A DNA stretch of 64,000 nt from Dermanyssus gallinae (taxonomy: Eukaryota; Arthropoda; Arachnida; Mesostigmata; Dermanyssidae): NCBI GenBank assembly GCA_003439945.1, contig QVRM01000283.1, positions 186,001-250,000 on the forward strand, given 5' to 3'. The notes under the pieces were generated by a model. It was given only the letters and a program-made list of their open reading frames with translations. It did no database searches and was not told the DNA's origin. The stretch's first letter is position 1. The number at the start of each line of letters is the position of its first letter. Positions 53,961 to 64,000 of the stretch are shown one piece after another. A program made the position numbers and the translations under genes.

Positions 53961-54379
53961 CTCGTAGACGGACTGTTTCCATTGGCGAATGGCCAAATGG
54001 GCACATGCAAATTCAAATAGCACTCGCCTATTTGGCGATTAGTTACGTTTTTTTTCACAAGTACGTCTATTGAACACAATACTTATATGCCCATGATAAC
54101 TGTACCACGCACCATTTATGCGACAATAAAGATGATTTTTATGTTATGGTTATGTTATGTTATCATCATCATCATCATCGTCGTCGTCGTGTTCGTTATT
54201 CTCGCTGACGAAGACGTTTGGTCTCACGTTTGGTCGCAACGATCGAATGAACGAACGCGCGAGCGATAATGAGATGATGAGATCGACCGAGCAACGCACA
54301 GCGTAATCGACCCTTTCTCTCTTTGAGAAGACGAACAATTTTCGGGGACTCTCGTCGCACTTGGCTTCCCTCATGACTG
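53961..54379. other. no gene recognised; TCA/TCG repeat
   Basis: A (TCA)n-(TCG)n run lies at about 54158-54190. Confidence 0.4.
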
Positions 54380-54390
54380 ACTAGAGAAGG

Positions 54391-54698
54391 GCCTGCTCTA
54401 AAAACGTTTTTTTACGGAGATTGTTTTTAATGCTAGACCGTCCTCCGTCCCCTACGGGCTTGGAACTTAACCTAGGTAGGTATTCAATGCGCCGAGGGCC
54501 GGACATGTTAGGATATCTAGGGTTTCCTCGACAGTCCTTGTGGCAGCATGGCTGCTTACTCTCAACGGTATTGTTTAGGATCTATTCTCAATGAGCATCG
54601 CTCAAAGAAAATTCGACCAACAACAGGGATCGAACCGGCGACACCCCGGTAGATGACGATCATGACTAGCGCACTGGTCCCCAGTAGACCACGCCGCC
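54391..54698 (-). mobile_element. SINE-B copy 2, with target-site duplication
   Basis: The minus strand begins GGCGGCGTGGTCTACTGGGG, continues with CAGTGCGCTAGTCATGATCG (A-box region) and a good B-box (CCGGTTCGATCCCTGTTG), and runs 308 bp to an A-rich 3' end. The 11-bp direct repeat ACTAGAGAAGG flanks it at 54380-54390 and 54699-54709. Body and 3' segment (GTAGGGGACGGAGGACGGTC) match copy 1 at 28690. The duplication fixes both ends and shows retroposition. Confidence 0.88.
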
Positions 54699-54740
54699 AC
54701 TAGAGAAGGACCAGTCGTGAGAGTCAAGCCGACGCATGAT

Positions 54741-54794
54741 AAGCATACAAATGAGCAAAAGCATACAAATGGGCGAAAGCATACAAATGGTCGA
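54741..54794 (+). repeat. three 18-bp tandem units
   Basis: AAGCATACAAATGAGCAA and two near-identical units follow in tandem, 30 bp from the SINE-B target duplication. Confidence 0.85.
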
Positions 54795-54979
54795 TATGGC
54801 GATTATATTTATGATGCTCTCAGCGACTATGGCGCTAACAGCAGCACGAGCGACGGCCAAATACGACCCATGCATGCAAATTGTTTGGAAGCATTCCACC
54901 ATAACCACGGTCAGTCTTCTCGCATTTGTTTCTATAGCCCAGTGACTTAGAAATATTTGCACTTTGTCGTCTTCTATAT

Positions 54980-56390
54980 CGTCCAGTGCACCCCTTTCCC
55001 ATGCGTTAGCCATCAGCTTTCGGGGCCGAACAAGACGACGCCGTTTGTCAATCAAGGCTGTGCGCTCTTACCTTCCCGATTTTACCCGCTGGTATACCAT
55101 ATGTACACACTTCCAAGCAAGTTAATTTGGCAAGGAGAATTTATCGAGTCATGCTCCGGTGTTCAACAGGGTGATCCTTGTGGCCCGCTCTATTTTGCAT
55201 CGCTATCCATGAACTTCAAACACGTCTTTCGTCTGAACTTCGACCTTGGTTTCTGGACGACGGCACTCTCGCCGGAGACGCCCCGGCGGTCCAGAAAGAC
55301 ATTGCCCAGGTAAAGAAGTTCGAAGCGGCCTCAGGACTCAAGTTAAACGACGCTAAGTGTGTGAGGTTTTCTTCCCCTTTCAAGAGAACCCTCGTCGCGG
55401 CTCTATGCATTAAATGGTGTGCAATCTTCTGCCAGCTGTCTGGTTGATTCCTGATCACGGATTCGTGCTTCTAGGGGCCCCAATCCTCGACGACTTTATT
55501 GGCTTATCATTAACTAAAAAAGACTCTGACCTTGTTTGCTGGTGCTCCCGACTGTGACTCTTGGACGATCGCCTAGCCCTCTACCTGCTTCGCGCGAGTT
55601 TGTCAACTCCGAGGCTGATATACCTCTTGCGTTGCTCGCGAACCTATGCCGAACCGAAATTGCTTCAATCGTTTGACGAAACTTTGCAAAGTACCCTTTA
55701 GGGTATCCTAAACGTTCAGCTTACGCAATCTTCGTTGTTCTTCGCTCCTAACTTCCGCAGGACGAATGGGGATTCAATTCGCATGGATTTGCATATCGCT
55801 ATTTGTGCCTACCTCGGGTCTTTCAAAACACCGAGACGTTGGTGTCAGGGATCGCACCACCGGATGCCTACACTAGCTTCATCGCTTAATTGGAATAAGC
55901 CTGCCGCTACTATGCAGAAAATATGGGGTGCGGAACTCTGCCTGAACGCATTTCGCAATCGACTTGGGACCTGCAAGTAGTTGCGTCGATCCAACAGCGG
56001 TTGATGATTCAGGCAAACAACATTAAGGAGCAGACGCGGCAGAGAGCCGCGATCGGTCCAAAGAGCGGCAAATAGCTTTGGGCCATTCCCTCATCGCAGC
56101 TGGGAACGATGCTGGACAATATCGCCTTCTGTATCGTCTCCGGCCTGCGTTTGGGGGAATCAGTCTGCTTCGCTCATAACTGTGCAAGATGTGATCCACC
56201 GGTGTCTTCTACGGGTGAGCATGCTTTCGCTTGCAAGAGGAGCGCCGGTAGGTTCTCAAGGCATTCGGCTTTAAGTGACGGAGTACACCAGGCAATGCAG
56301 TCAGCCCACATACCGGCAGTCAAAGAGTCGGTCAGGTCTGTCAGCCAACGGCCAAAAGCGGCAGTAGTCCCAATATAGTCGCCCGGTTAC
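54980..56390 (+). pseudogene. RLE-LINE copy 6, RT to zinc-knuckle
   Basis: This is the longest copy. It holds KLIWQGEFIESCSGVQQGDP (motif B, about 55115-55175), IAIHELQTRLSSELRPWFLD and DGTLAGD (motif C, Asp codons 55256-55261, box LDDG), KKFEAASGLKLNDAKCVRF (about 55310-55370), then stop-rich sequence to about 55980, and finally IPSSQLGTMLDNIAFCIVSG and LRLGESVCFAHNCARCD, with GEHAFACKRSAGRFSRHSAL (zinc-knuckle; here the His is kept, about 56090-56270). It stops at 56378 before the nuclease core. The knuckle follows C-x2-C...H-x3-C, as in R2-type elements. Confidence 0.82.
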
Positions 56391-57291
56391 TCAAATGCGT
56401 TTCTGCGTCACATTGTGTGGGCACCTCGTTCACTACTTCCTTATGACTTATCGCCATCATGACCACTATCACCTTCAGCGTTACCATTGTCATCTTCGCC
56501 ATTAGCAACACGCACTCTTTGTCTCTAGTTTTTTCCTTTTCTTGTTTATTCCTGTCTTACACACGGGTACCCAATTAGGAATCGAGGACTGTTTTGCGCA
56601 TTTATTGGAACATCAGTAGCGCGTTGAGCAGTAATATTGCGTGCTTGTTCTGTGCTATATATATATAAAGAAGAGAGAGAGAGAGAAATACATATCACCT
56701 GTCAGTTGTGTGGAGGGAATGTATATATATATATATATATATACACATATATCACTTGTCAGTTGCGTGGAAGGATGGTAGACCACTGCGGTGTCTGTCA
56801 TACGTTGTAGTATCCGGGCTGCCGTCGCCTATTCAAGATACTTCTACCTACACACGCGCGCGCGTCAATAGTGGCCCTGGTATCTAGCTAACGAATGCTT
56901 GTTGTTGTGGTGGTGGACGGTAGAGGCTAGTAGTACGCTGCAATGAGACAGAGCCTTTCCAACGTGGTGTTATCCGTCACAGTCAGCAACAACGAGGCAA
57001 GTTCTGTCTGTGTGTGTCTCGCGGTTGGTGTTTGCCCGTCTGCTTGTTGGCTTTTAAACGGCACGAACTAGCTAGCAAGTGTAAAGTGTAGCTACGCATA
57101 ACGACTGAGGGTGTCGGCTCACTATTGCCGCGTAAAGACGGCTCAACAACAAGCAATGAACAAGAATAGGGAGACAGCGACGGCTAAAACCACTCTCCAG
57201 ATCCTAAAGATATGATGAAAGGCATTCAAGACGACAAAATAACAAAGAAAGGAGCACAACAACAGCAACAACGATGACGACAACGACAACG
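56391..57291. other. no gene recognised; (TA)n tracts and a short duplication
   Basis: (TA)n lies at 56657-56667 and 56719-56744. The stretch ATATCACCTGTCAGTTGTGT at about 56694 recurs with small changes at about 56748. From 56830 the GC and CpG content rise and short ACGCGCG runs appear, which could be a host 5' region. Confidence 0.4.
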
Positions 57292-57600
<309 letters not shown>

Positions 57601-57941
57601 GCAGCGCCATCAAGGATATTAACAGAGCCGACAATAACAAAAACAGCCACCCAGCGTTATCGCGAGAGAACAACTGACGATAACAGATAATAGAGAATAG
57701 TCATAACGGCTACACACATACATATGTATATATATACATACAAACATACATACGTACATACATACATACACACACATATACGCATACAAGACAACAACCT
57801 TGACACTGCCAATAGCTGAGGCAATTACGCTGCTGGGGAATAGGTGGGCGCTAACAGCAGTAGCAGCCGCAGCAGCCATTGAAGTCAGTAGTCGACTGGA
57901 GTCCGACGTACGGCGACGCCAACTGCCAACAGCTGGGCGTG

Positions 57942-58115
57942 ATGATGGCAACGTCATTGCTATTGTTGTTGCTTTTGTTGTTGACCTGTTGCGCTTGTCG
58001 CGACTCCGACACGCAGCTTACGACAGCGGTGGTCACTCGAAGAAGGGAAGATCTGTTGCGAGCGCGTCAATCTATCTATATCTATCGAACTATCTATCTG
58101 CGCAACTCCAAATGA
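57942..58115 (+). CDS. possible first exon / short ORF with signal peptide
   Basis: From the first of two adjacent ATGs the frame reads MMATSLLLLLLLLLTCCACR, a textbook secretion signal with small residues and a Cys pair at the end, followed by DSDTQLTTAVVTRRREDLLR and on to a stop at 58115. The end (QSIYIYRTIYLRNSK) looks non-coding, so if real it would splice out between about 57999 and 58060. The hydrophobic core is coded by TTG, CTA and TTT-like codons, and a chance repeat-derived run is possible. Upstream is repeat-rich, UTR-like sequence. No family recognised. Confidence 0.3.
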   Translation: MMATSLLLLLLLLLTCCACRDSDTQLTTAVVTRRREDLLRARQSIYIYRTIYLRNSK

Positions 58116-58679
58116 AGCAGCCGTCCGTCCGTCCGTCCGTTCCCCCGTCGTCGTCGTCGTCATAACTGCGGCAGCCAAGGCGGCAATGGCAACCAGGCTG
58201 TAAAACGGCAAAACTACCAAACTAATCACCGCCGGTCAACGCACGCCAAGAGAGAGTCAACAAACAGAGGCCGTCCAAGAAACGGGTATCGGCCTAAGGA
58301 ATGTTGACAACGGAGGCTGGATCAAAGATTATGGGTACATGAGGAATTACCTACTAACCGTACCGGAGTTGGGGCAAAGTCGAAAACACAATCTAAAGGG
58401 ATTTCATTGTTTTGTACCGTATAGGCTGGCTGCCGTTGATCAAGCTTGAAAAGCCCGCGGAGATACACCCGCGCGCCGAAGACGCCTAATTATGGCTCCA
58501 ATCGCCTCATTCTAAGCAAACTTGTGTAGGGTCGTTGAGTACGTGACGCCCCGTAGAGTAATTCCGCAACTTGGAATTGGCTCCAGAAGCGCTTTGTTAA
58601 CATGTACAATTAATTAGACATGTGGAACTTAGATATGGGACAACACACACTGCTAACAGGTTTTACATTTTTTAAAGAC
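58116..58679. other. no gene recognised
   Basis: Short CCGT and CGTCGT repeats at about 58123-58164; otherwise featureless. Confidence 0.4.
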
Positions 58680-58945
58680 TTTTTCTACAAACATTTACTA
58701 TAGTTGTGGCTGGATCGTAATAATACAGCGTCTAATCCTCTCCTTTAAGGATTGGATGATCGTGCGTTTGTTGACATAAAGCTTTTACTTAAAAAACAAC
58801 TTTGAGAAATAGGTCCAGGGCGTTAAGTCGCACGATCTAGGCAATCAATTCTGGTCGGTCAAATGGGATTTTACACGACCAGCTCGTGCAATAATGCGAT
58901 TGTTTCATGTGATGTGTGGCAAGCGACACCGCCCTGTTGGGATCA
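58680..58945 (-). pseudogene. Tc1/mariner/IS630-superfamily transposase, C-terminal fragment (tandem copy a)
   Basis: The minus strand reads QQGGVACHTSHETIALLHEL (about 58940-58880; equivalent to QQDGAxxHTxxxTxxLL, the second catalytic Asp replaced by Gly). After a frameshift it reads SCDLTPWTYF (about 58850-58820, like SCDLTPLDYFLWG), then KLYVNKRTIIQSLKERIRRC and IITIQPQL, ending at about 58690. Pattern and order fit the DDE domain end of this superfamily. Confidence 0.68.
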
Positions 58946-59290
58946 GGTATATTGATACACTAATGGTCGTGAAATTATTAGCGTACACTTCATATTTAAA
59001 GAAATACCACTATAAAAAGTAATGGCGTTAATTCGCAAGACCATACAGGTCAGTGACTGTCCCCGTTTTGCGAAATTACCCGTCCGGACACTTTATCCTC
59101 AAATGCTCAATTTTCTCGCTGGCTGCATGGCCTGTGCCACCTCTTGTTGGATCCAGAGTTCACTCACATCGCTTCCGTACAAATTTGGCCTATGTGGAGT
59201 GAAACAAATAGGTCCAGTAATTCCTTTGAAGCAAAGGCCGCAAAGCCCTGTCACATACGGCACATATAAGGGTCCGTCGTGAATCACGCG
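58946..59290 (-). pseudogene. Tc1/mariner/IS630-superfamily transposase, C-terminal fragment (tandem copy b)
   Basis: The minus strand reads GLCGLCFKGITGPICF (about 59250-59200), SELWIQQEVAQAMQPARKL (about 59160-59105, the QQD(G) block with Asp changed to Glu), and after frameshifts VWSCELTPLLF (about 59040-59010) and YEVYANNFTTI (about 58990-58960). The same blocks recur in the fragment to its left (58680-58945), so two copies of this region lie head to tail. Neither holds an intact catalytic triad. Confidence 0.62.
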
Positions 59291-59324
59291 AAAGATCTTG
59301 ATTGCCCAGATGCGACAGTTTTGT

Positions 59325-59585
59325 TTATTATGCTATGTATTGGTCGAGGCGGGCCCATTGCTTGCCCGTCGCGATCACCCGACTTATCGACCTCTTTCAT
59401 TAAGGCCACCTAAAGAGTCGCATCTACGAGAGTTTCGCCAAGTTATATCATGCTCTTGTGGCCAGAGTATTTGCCGCTGCTGGAATAGCTTGGAAAGTGC
59501 CTGACATATTTAACCGCGTTCAGGAAAATGTTGCACAATCTTTACAGAATGTATGTAATCGTCGCTGGAGGTCGCTCCTTTGAAG
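59325..59585 (+). pseudogene. second transposase type, C-terminal fragment on the plus strand
   Basis: At about 59340-59400 the frame reads IGRGGPIACPSRSPDLSTSF, the IGRGGPxxWPxRSPDLxPxDF block that carries the last catalytic position in a widespread arthropod transposase family. It is followed in another frame by GHLKSRIYESFAKLYHALVA (about 59405-59470), then DIFNRVQENVAQSLQNV and a stop at 59582. One frameshift is at about 59400. The opposite orientation and different wording show it is a separate element from the minus-strand copies beside it. Confidence 0.78.
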
Positions 59586-60770
<1,185 letters not shown>

Positions 60771-61234
60771 CATTTATACTTTTATCATCAAGGGAATGGA
60801 AAAGTGCACAGGAGGGGTTGTAAATAATCAGTTTTCTCATTAGCCTCATAGGTACGATCGCCTCGCGTGTGCGTAACAGATGAAGTAAACATGTGACGTC
60901 TAGTTGACGAGGTACATGTTAAACATCTTTACGATCCTAGGTAGGTGCACCTACCTTTTGTAACGTGTGGTCGCCGATCTATGGCAGTACACTCTAGTAT
61001 ACGATATGGTAAAAAGTATAAGTTCTTCAGTGGATGTGTCGTCTAGCTACTATCCTAGAGCGCTCTTAGCTCGCAGACGAAAGACTAATAATTGGGCAAC
61101 TCAAAATATTGTTTTTATTTTTCTGACCTCGCGTTGAGCCGAAAGTGAAATCACAAAGTCCCGGCGGCAGGGTTTCTAACTATGCTCCATATGCAGCTGT
61201 CGTATAAGGTTAAAAAGAAGAAAGGTTGTTTGTC

Positions 61235-61266
<32 letters not shown>

Positions 61267-62534
61267 GTTTATTGACCAAATAGTAGGTATTATATTTTGT
61301 TACATTAGACGGTTTACAGAAACCGGATTGGAGTATGTCATATATAGAGTGTTTCTGTTGTCAGCATGCTCTGCGACACGTCCAGCGGCGATGGATCTAT
61401 TGCGTAGGTATGAAGGCGCCGCGGTGCATGCTATTGCTTTTGAGCTCAAGTCCTCTTGGCTCTAAGAAAACGGGCAACTTCGTTTTCTGCCTTCCCAAAC
61501 GTTAGTTAAAAGTTGTCACTTAGTTCCAGAACCAAACTAACTTCAGCAAGGTCGCGTAGCAATTTTCAAAAATTCAAGATAATAACTGGGGCCAAAACAA
61601 CAGCACTCTTAATTACAAGACTACCTGCAGCGGTGTGAAGGGACGTTCTTCTCCTCTTTTTTTAGCCTGACGTTTGAGACTTGGGAGTACATCCTAATTG
61701 GTCGTGTTGTAGAACTTGAGTTCATCTGGAGATTGCATAGTTGGCGATGCGCGTAGGAATATAAACGTTGGGGAGCCACGACTGTCAATTGATTAAAAGA
61801 CGCCTGTGGATGCCTGCATGGATTTGTGAGACTAGCTGAGAGTGTTTGTAAAATTTAGTTTGAGCCTACAGAAGCGCTTAGGATTTCTAGATAGCCTGGG
61901 TCAACTTTTGTGATGCGTTTACAGATATACCTAAACAGCTGCGCTGATTAGGAGCCACTGTTTGGAAATGTATGGCCGTGGGTACGTGCGTCGGTAGGAC
62001 TGTGGGTTGTCTGTGTAACACGACGTCGTAAAAGAGTTTAGATATAGCCACATGCCCTTGACATCGCCTGTTTATATACATACAAACTTGCTCAAGCAAA
62101 GGTAAATCTTGGATCAAGGTCCTGGATGGTTTGTCTGCTTGTTTGCATCGTCGTCGTCGTCGTTCTTATTCTTGTTACGATTAATATTTGCTTTTTGGTT
62201 AACTAAACTACGTATACTGACTCAGTTGAATCATGTTAAACTAAAATCTGCCAATCTACAAATATATCGTTTTGAATTAGGTATGTATCTCACTAGCATC
62301 GGACTCTCTAGTTTGGATGGCCGCCATCTTCCCTACTCGATTGCGTCTACGCCATTATAAAAGTCAGGCCAAGTCAAGCAAGTTGTCTCCAGTAAACACT
62401 TAAGAGTGCCAGGTCGGCCGTATTGAGAAGTGCACTAATGGGGAAGTCGCACTTGCGGGTCAGCTAAACATCTAAAGGTCGCCACAGCTGCTTGCCAGGC
62501 TTCCCAGCAACAAGCTGGTTATTCTACCACTACG
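60771..62534. other. no gene recognised; (TA)n at 61233-61262
   Basis: Short open frames exist, but none has a domain. Confidence 0.4.
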
Positions 62535-62663
62535 ATGAAAGTGTTTTCATTTTCACTAGCAGCCGTCGCCACTTTCCGCCAGCGGCATGCTTTTCTCACT
62601 TACCAGCTCAGAATGTCCGCGGGATTGGCGAATCTGGGGAAACAAATATCGCGGCTTAAATAA
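62535..62663 (+). CDS. short ORF, 42 codons, signal-like start
   Basis: The ORF starts MKVFSFSLAAVATFRQRHAF and ends GLANLGKQISRLK. The first residues resemble a signal peptide, and the rest is basic and hydrophobic. It is short, stands alone, and has no Kozak or splice support; chance is the likeliest explanation. Confidence 0.15.
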   Translation: MKVFSFSLAAVATFRQRHAFLTYQLRMSAGLANLGKQISRLK

Positions 62664-63557
62664 ATGATTAAATCGTAATTAAAGTGCCTAATTGAGAATA
62701 ATCGGGGAATATTGCACCCCGTTACAAGCATCCAGTCCTATCTAAGGACGGGTAATTGCTTTGCCAACAATGGAATTTATTTATTATTTGTGGGATTTTG
62801 TTACGCAAAGCACAACAAAAGATGAAATCCCGATTCTAAAAAAAAGAATTAACGTTTTTTTGTCCATACCCATATTTACCTACCTAGTATCCTACTAGCA
62901 CCCGCGCAGTTTAACCCGCGTAGTTTTATCCTAGAATAAAATTTAATGGCGAAATTAAAGCTGAACATTAGATTGATGACAGTGTACTAGTATCGCAAGT
63001 TTGCGTTGGCTGCAAGCAACATTACATCATAAAATTGCAGGGTCAAAAGGTTGCGCCAAAATTGCCTGATAAAATTGACTTTGCAAAAACGTATGACATA
63101 CAGGTGCCTAATGTGGTACATATGTAAAAATTAAATATGCGCGACTGCATCTCTGCACTTTTAAGCAGCTCGTTGGTGAAGATAAGCTCGATTTTACATT
63201 TTGTTACTTAGTCGAATCGAATTCGCAGTGGCGAATCATTGTCATGAATTGTGCGCTTTCATATTTGGATAATCCAGTTGCTTGGAACGTCGCGGGATCC
63301 TAATGCCCCGAACCACGTATTCAGAGTATTAGTCCAAAATGCAATCATACGGCAGATTAAGTGGCAGCTACAGACCACTGGGTTAACGGTCACAGCCATA
63401 AAGTGTCAATGTATAGGTCACATATTCTGGAGTATTTTACACACCTTGATTTTACCGTATTCACTATCCTCAACGTCGAGTGTCGGTGATTGAATCTACC
63501 GTTTCCCTTGCTAATCTGTCGTCATTTCTATGGCAGGCCACGCTTTTACTGAGTTAG
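62664..63557. other. no gene recognised
   Basis: AT-rich sequence without recognisable features; probably intron or intergenic. Confidence 0.4.
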
Positions 63558-64000
63558 CTAGTGAAACGGCCTTGTTTGCCGATTGAGTTCAGTGTGACTG
63601 ACAGACGCAGCGGCGGCGGCAACGGCGGCGGGTGCGGCGGCCGCGACATCGCCTCGCTTGATGCCAACTCTCATTGCCACCTTTTTCTCTCCCCCGCTCC
63701 CTCTTTCTCTCTCGTGCGCAAACTCACTGAGTGTCGGCGTGAGCATGTAGCGACGTATTCCGTCAGGACAGGAGAGAAGGAAGATGCAAACAACGGCCAT
63801 GCCGCCGCTGCTACTGCTAATGGCCCTCATCATCATCATCATCACCACACTCGTCGTCATTATCATCATCATCATCATCATCATAACCACCTTCATCATC
63901 ATCATCATAGCGGCGGTGGTCGTAGGCGGGGTCCGCTGCGGAGGAACAACGACAACGACAACAACAACAACAACAACAACAAACAACAACAACAACAACA
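63558..64000 (+). CDS. open frame rich in Ala/His/Asn/Gln, probable exon, cut by the window edge
   Basis: One plus-strand frame has no stop from 63558 to the edge (147 codons) and no ATG, so it would be an internal or 3' exon. After a pyrimidine-rich stretch (63680-63712) it reads GEKEDANNGHAAAATANGP, then a run of seven His, TRRHY, a second His run, NHL, five His, SGGGRRRGPLRR, NNDND, Asn7 and Gln. Separate runs of four different residues, joined by non-repeat sequence, are usual in arthropod transcription factors. The real exon start is likely between about 63725 and 63775. The antisense frame is also open but gives only Val/Met runs. Confidence 0.42.
63827..63908. repeat. (CAT)n-rich tract
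   Basis: Three CAT/CAC runs interrupted by unique codons; they encode the His runs of the candidate exon. Confidence 0.9.

Noticed and set aside
63558..63998. Minus-strand Val/Met-rich frame of 146 residues
   Set aside because: It is the codon-register antisense of the Ala/His/Asn/Gln frame, and Met/Val runs are an expected shadow of CAT/AAC repeats.

Overview
The window looks like a repeat-rich, intron/intergenic stretch of an animal nuclear genome, most likely an arthropod. A mite, tick or other chelicerate is a guess from the overall flavour and is not proven. No bacterial operons, rRNA genes or intact tRNA genes are visible. The base composition is mildly AT-rich, with many (TA)n tracts, long AAC/CAG-type and ATT repeats, and decayed mobile elements on both strands. 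No complete host gene can be read. I see only a few splice-flanked or low-complexity open stretches that could be exons, all at modest confidence.

Layout. 0-8 kb: a mariner element with both terminal repeats and a damaged transposase (245-1564), a candidate Gln-rich exon (2818-3100), a mariner relic, a LINE scrap and a tRNA-derived SINE with target-site duplications. 8-11 kb: the best-preserved LINE, 5'-truncated and with one frameshift, ending in a 3' hairpin. 12-16 kb: a foldback element inside a larger inverted repeat, a 50-bp palindrome, a LINE of the family called RLE-LINE here, a truncated SINE and a Tc1/Tc3-like transposase relic, then a mariner fragment. 16-22 kb: CT- and CTG/TTG-rich sequence, a possible acidic terminal exon and faint LINE scraps.

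23-31 kb: a decayed Ty3/gypsy relic, a decayed BEL/Pao integrase on the minus strand, a possible BEL/Pao gag on the plus strand, two large inverted repeats each followed directly by a SINE, and another RLE-LINE copy. 33-41 kb: a possible solo LTR with two GC hairpins, a SINE with duplications, two mariner relics, a CAA/CAG tract and a small splice-flanked candidate exon. 41-56 kb: fragments of three LINE types, including four RLE-LINE pieces of which two lie tail to tail, and a second SINE family with an 11-bp target duplication. 56-64 kb: a 271-bp pure (AAC)n tract, a possible signal-peptide ORF, three transposase fragments of the Tc1/mariner/IS630 superfamily, a long (ATT)n tract, and an open frame rich in Ala/His/Asn/Gln running off the right edge.

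The main biological content is a record of transposition: at least five mariner copies, four other Tc1/mariner-superfamily fragments, at least four LINE lineages, gypsy and BEL/Pao relics, and two tRNA-derived SINE families. All protein-coding elements seen are defective. The less explained signals are the near-perfect palindromes, the repeated contact between (TA)n tracts and mariner relics, and the nested inverted repeats at 12.4-14.1 kb.
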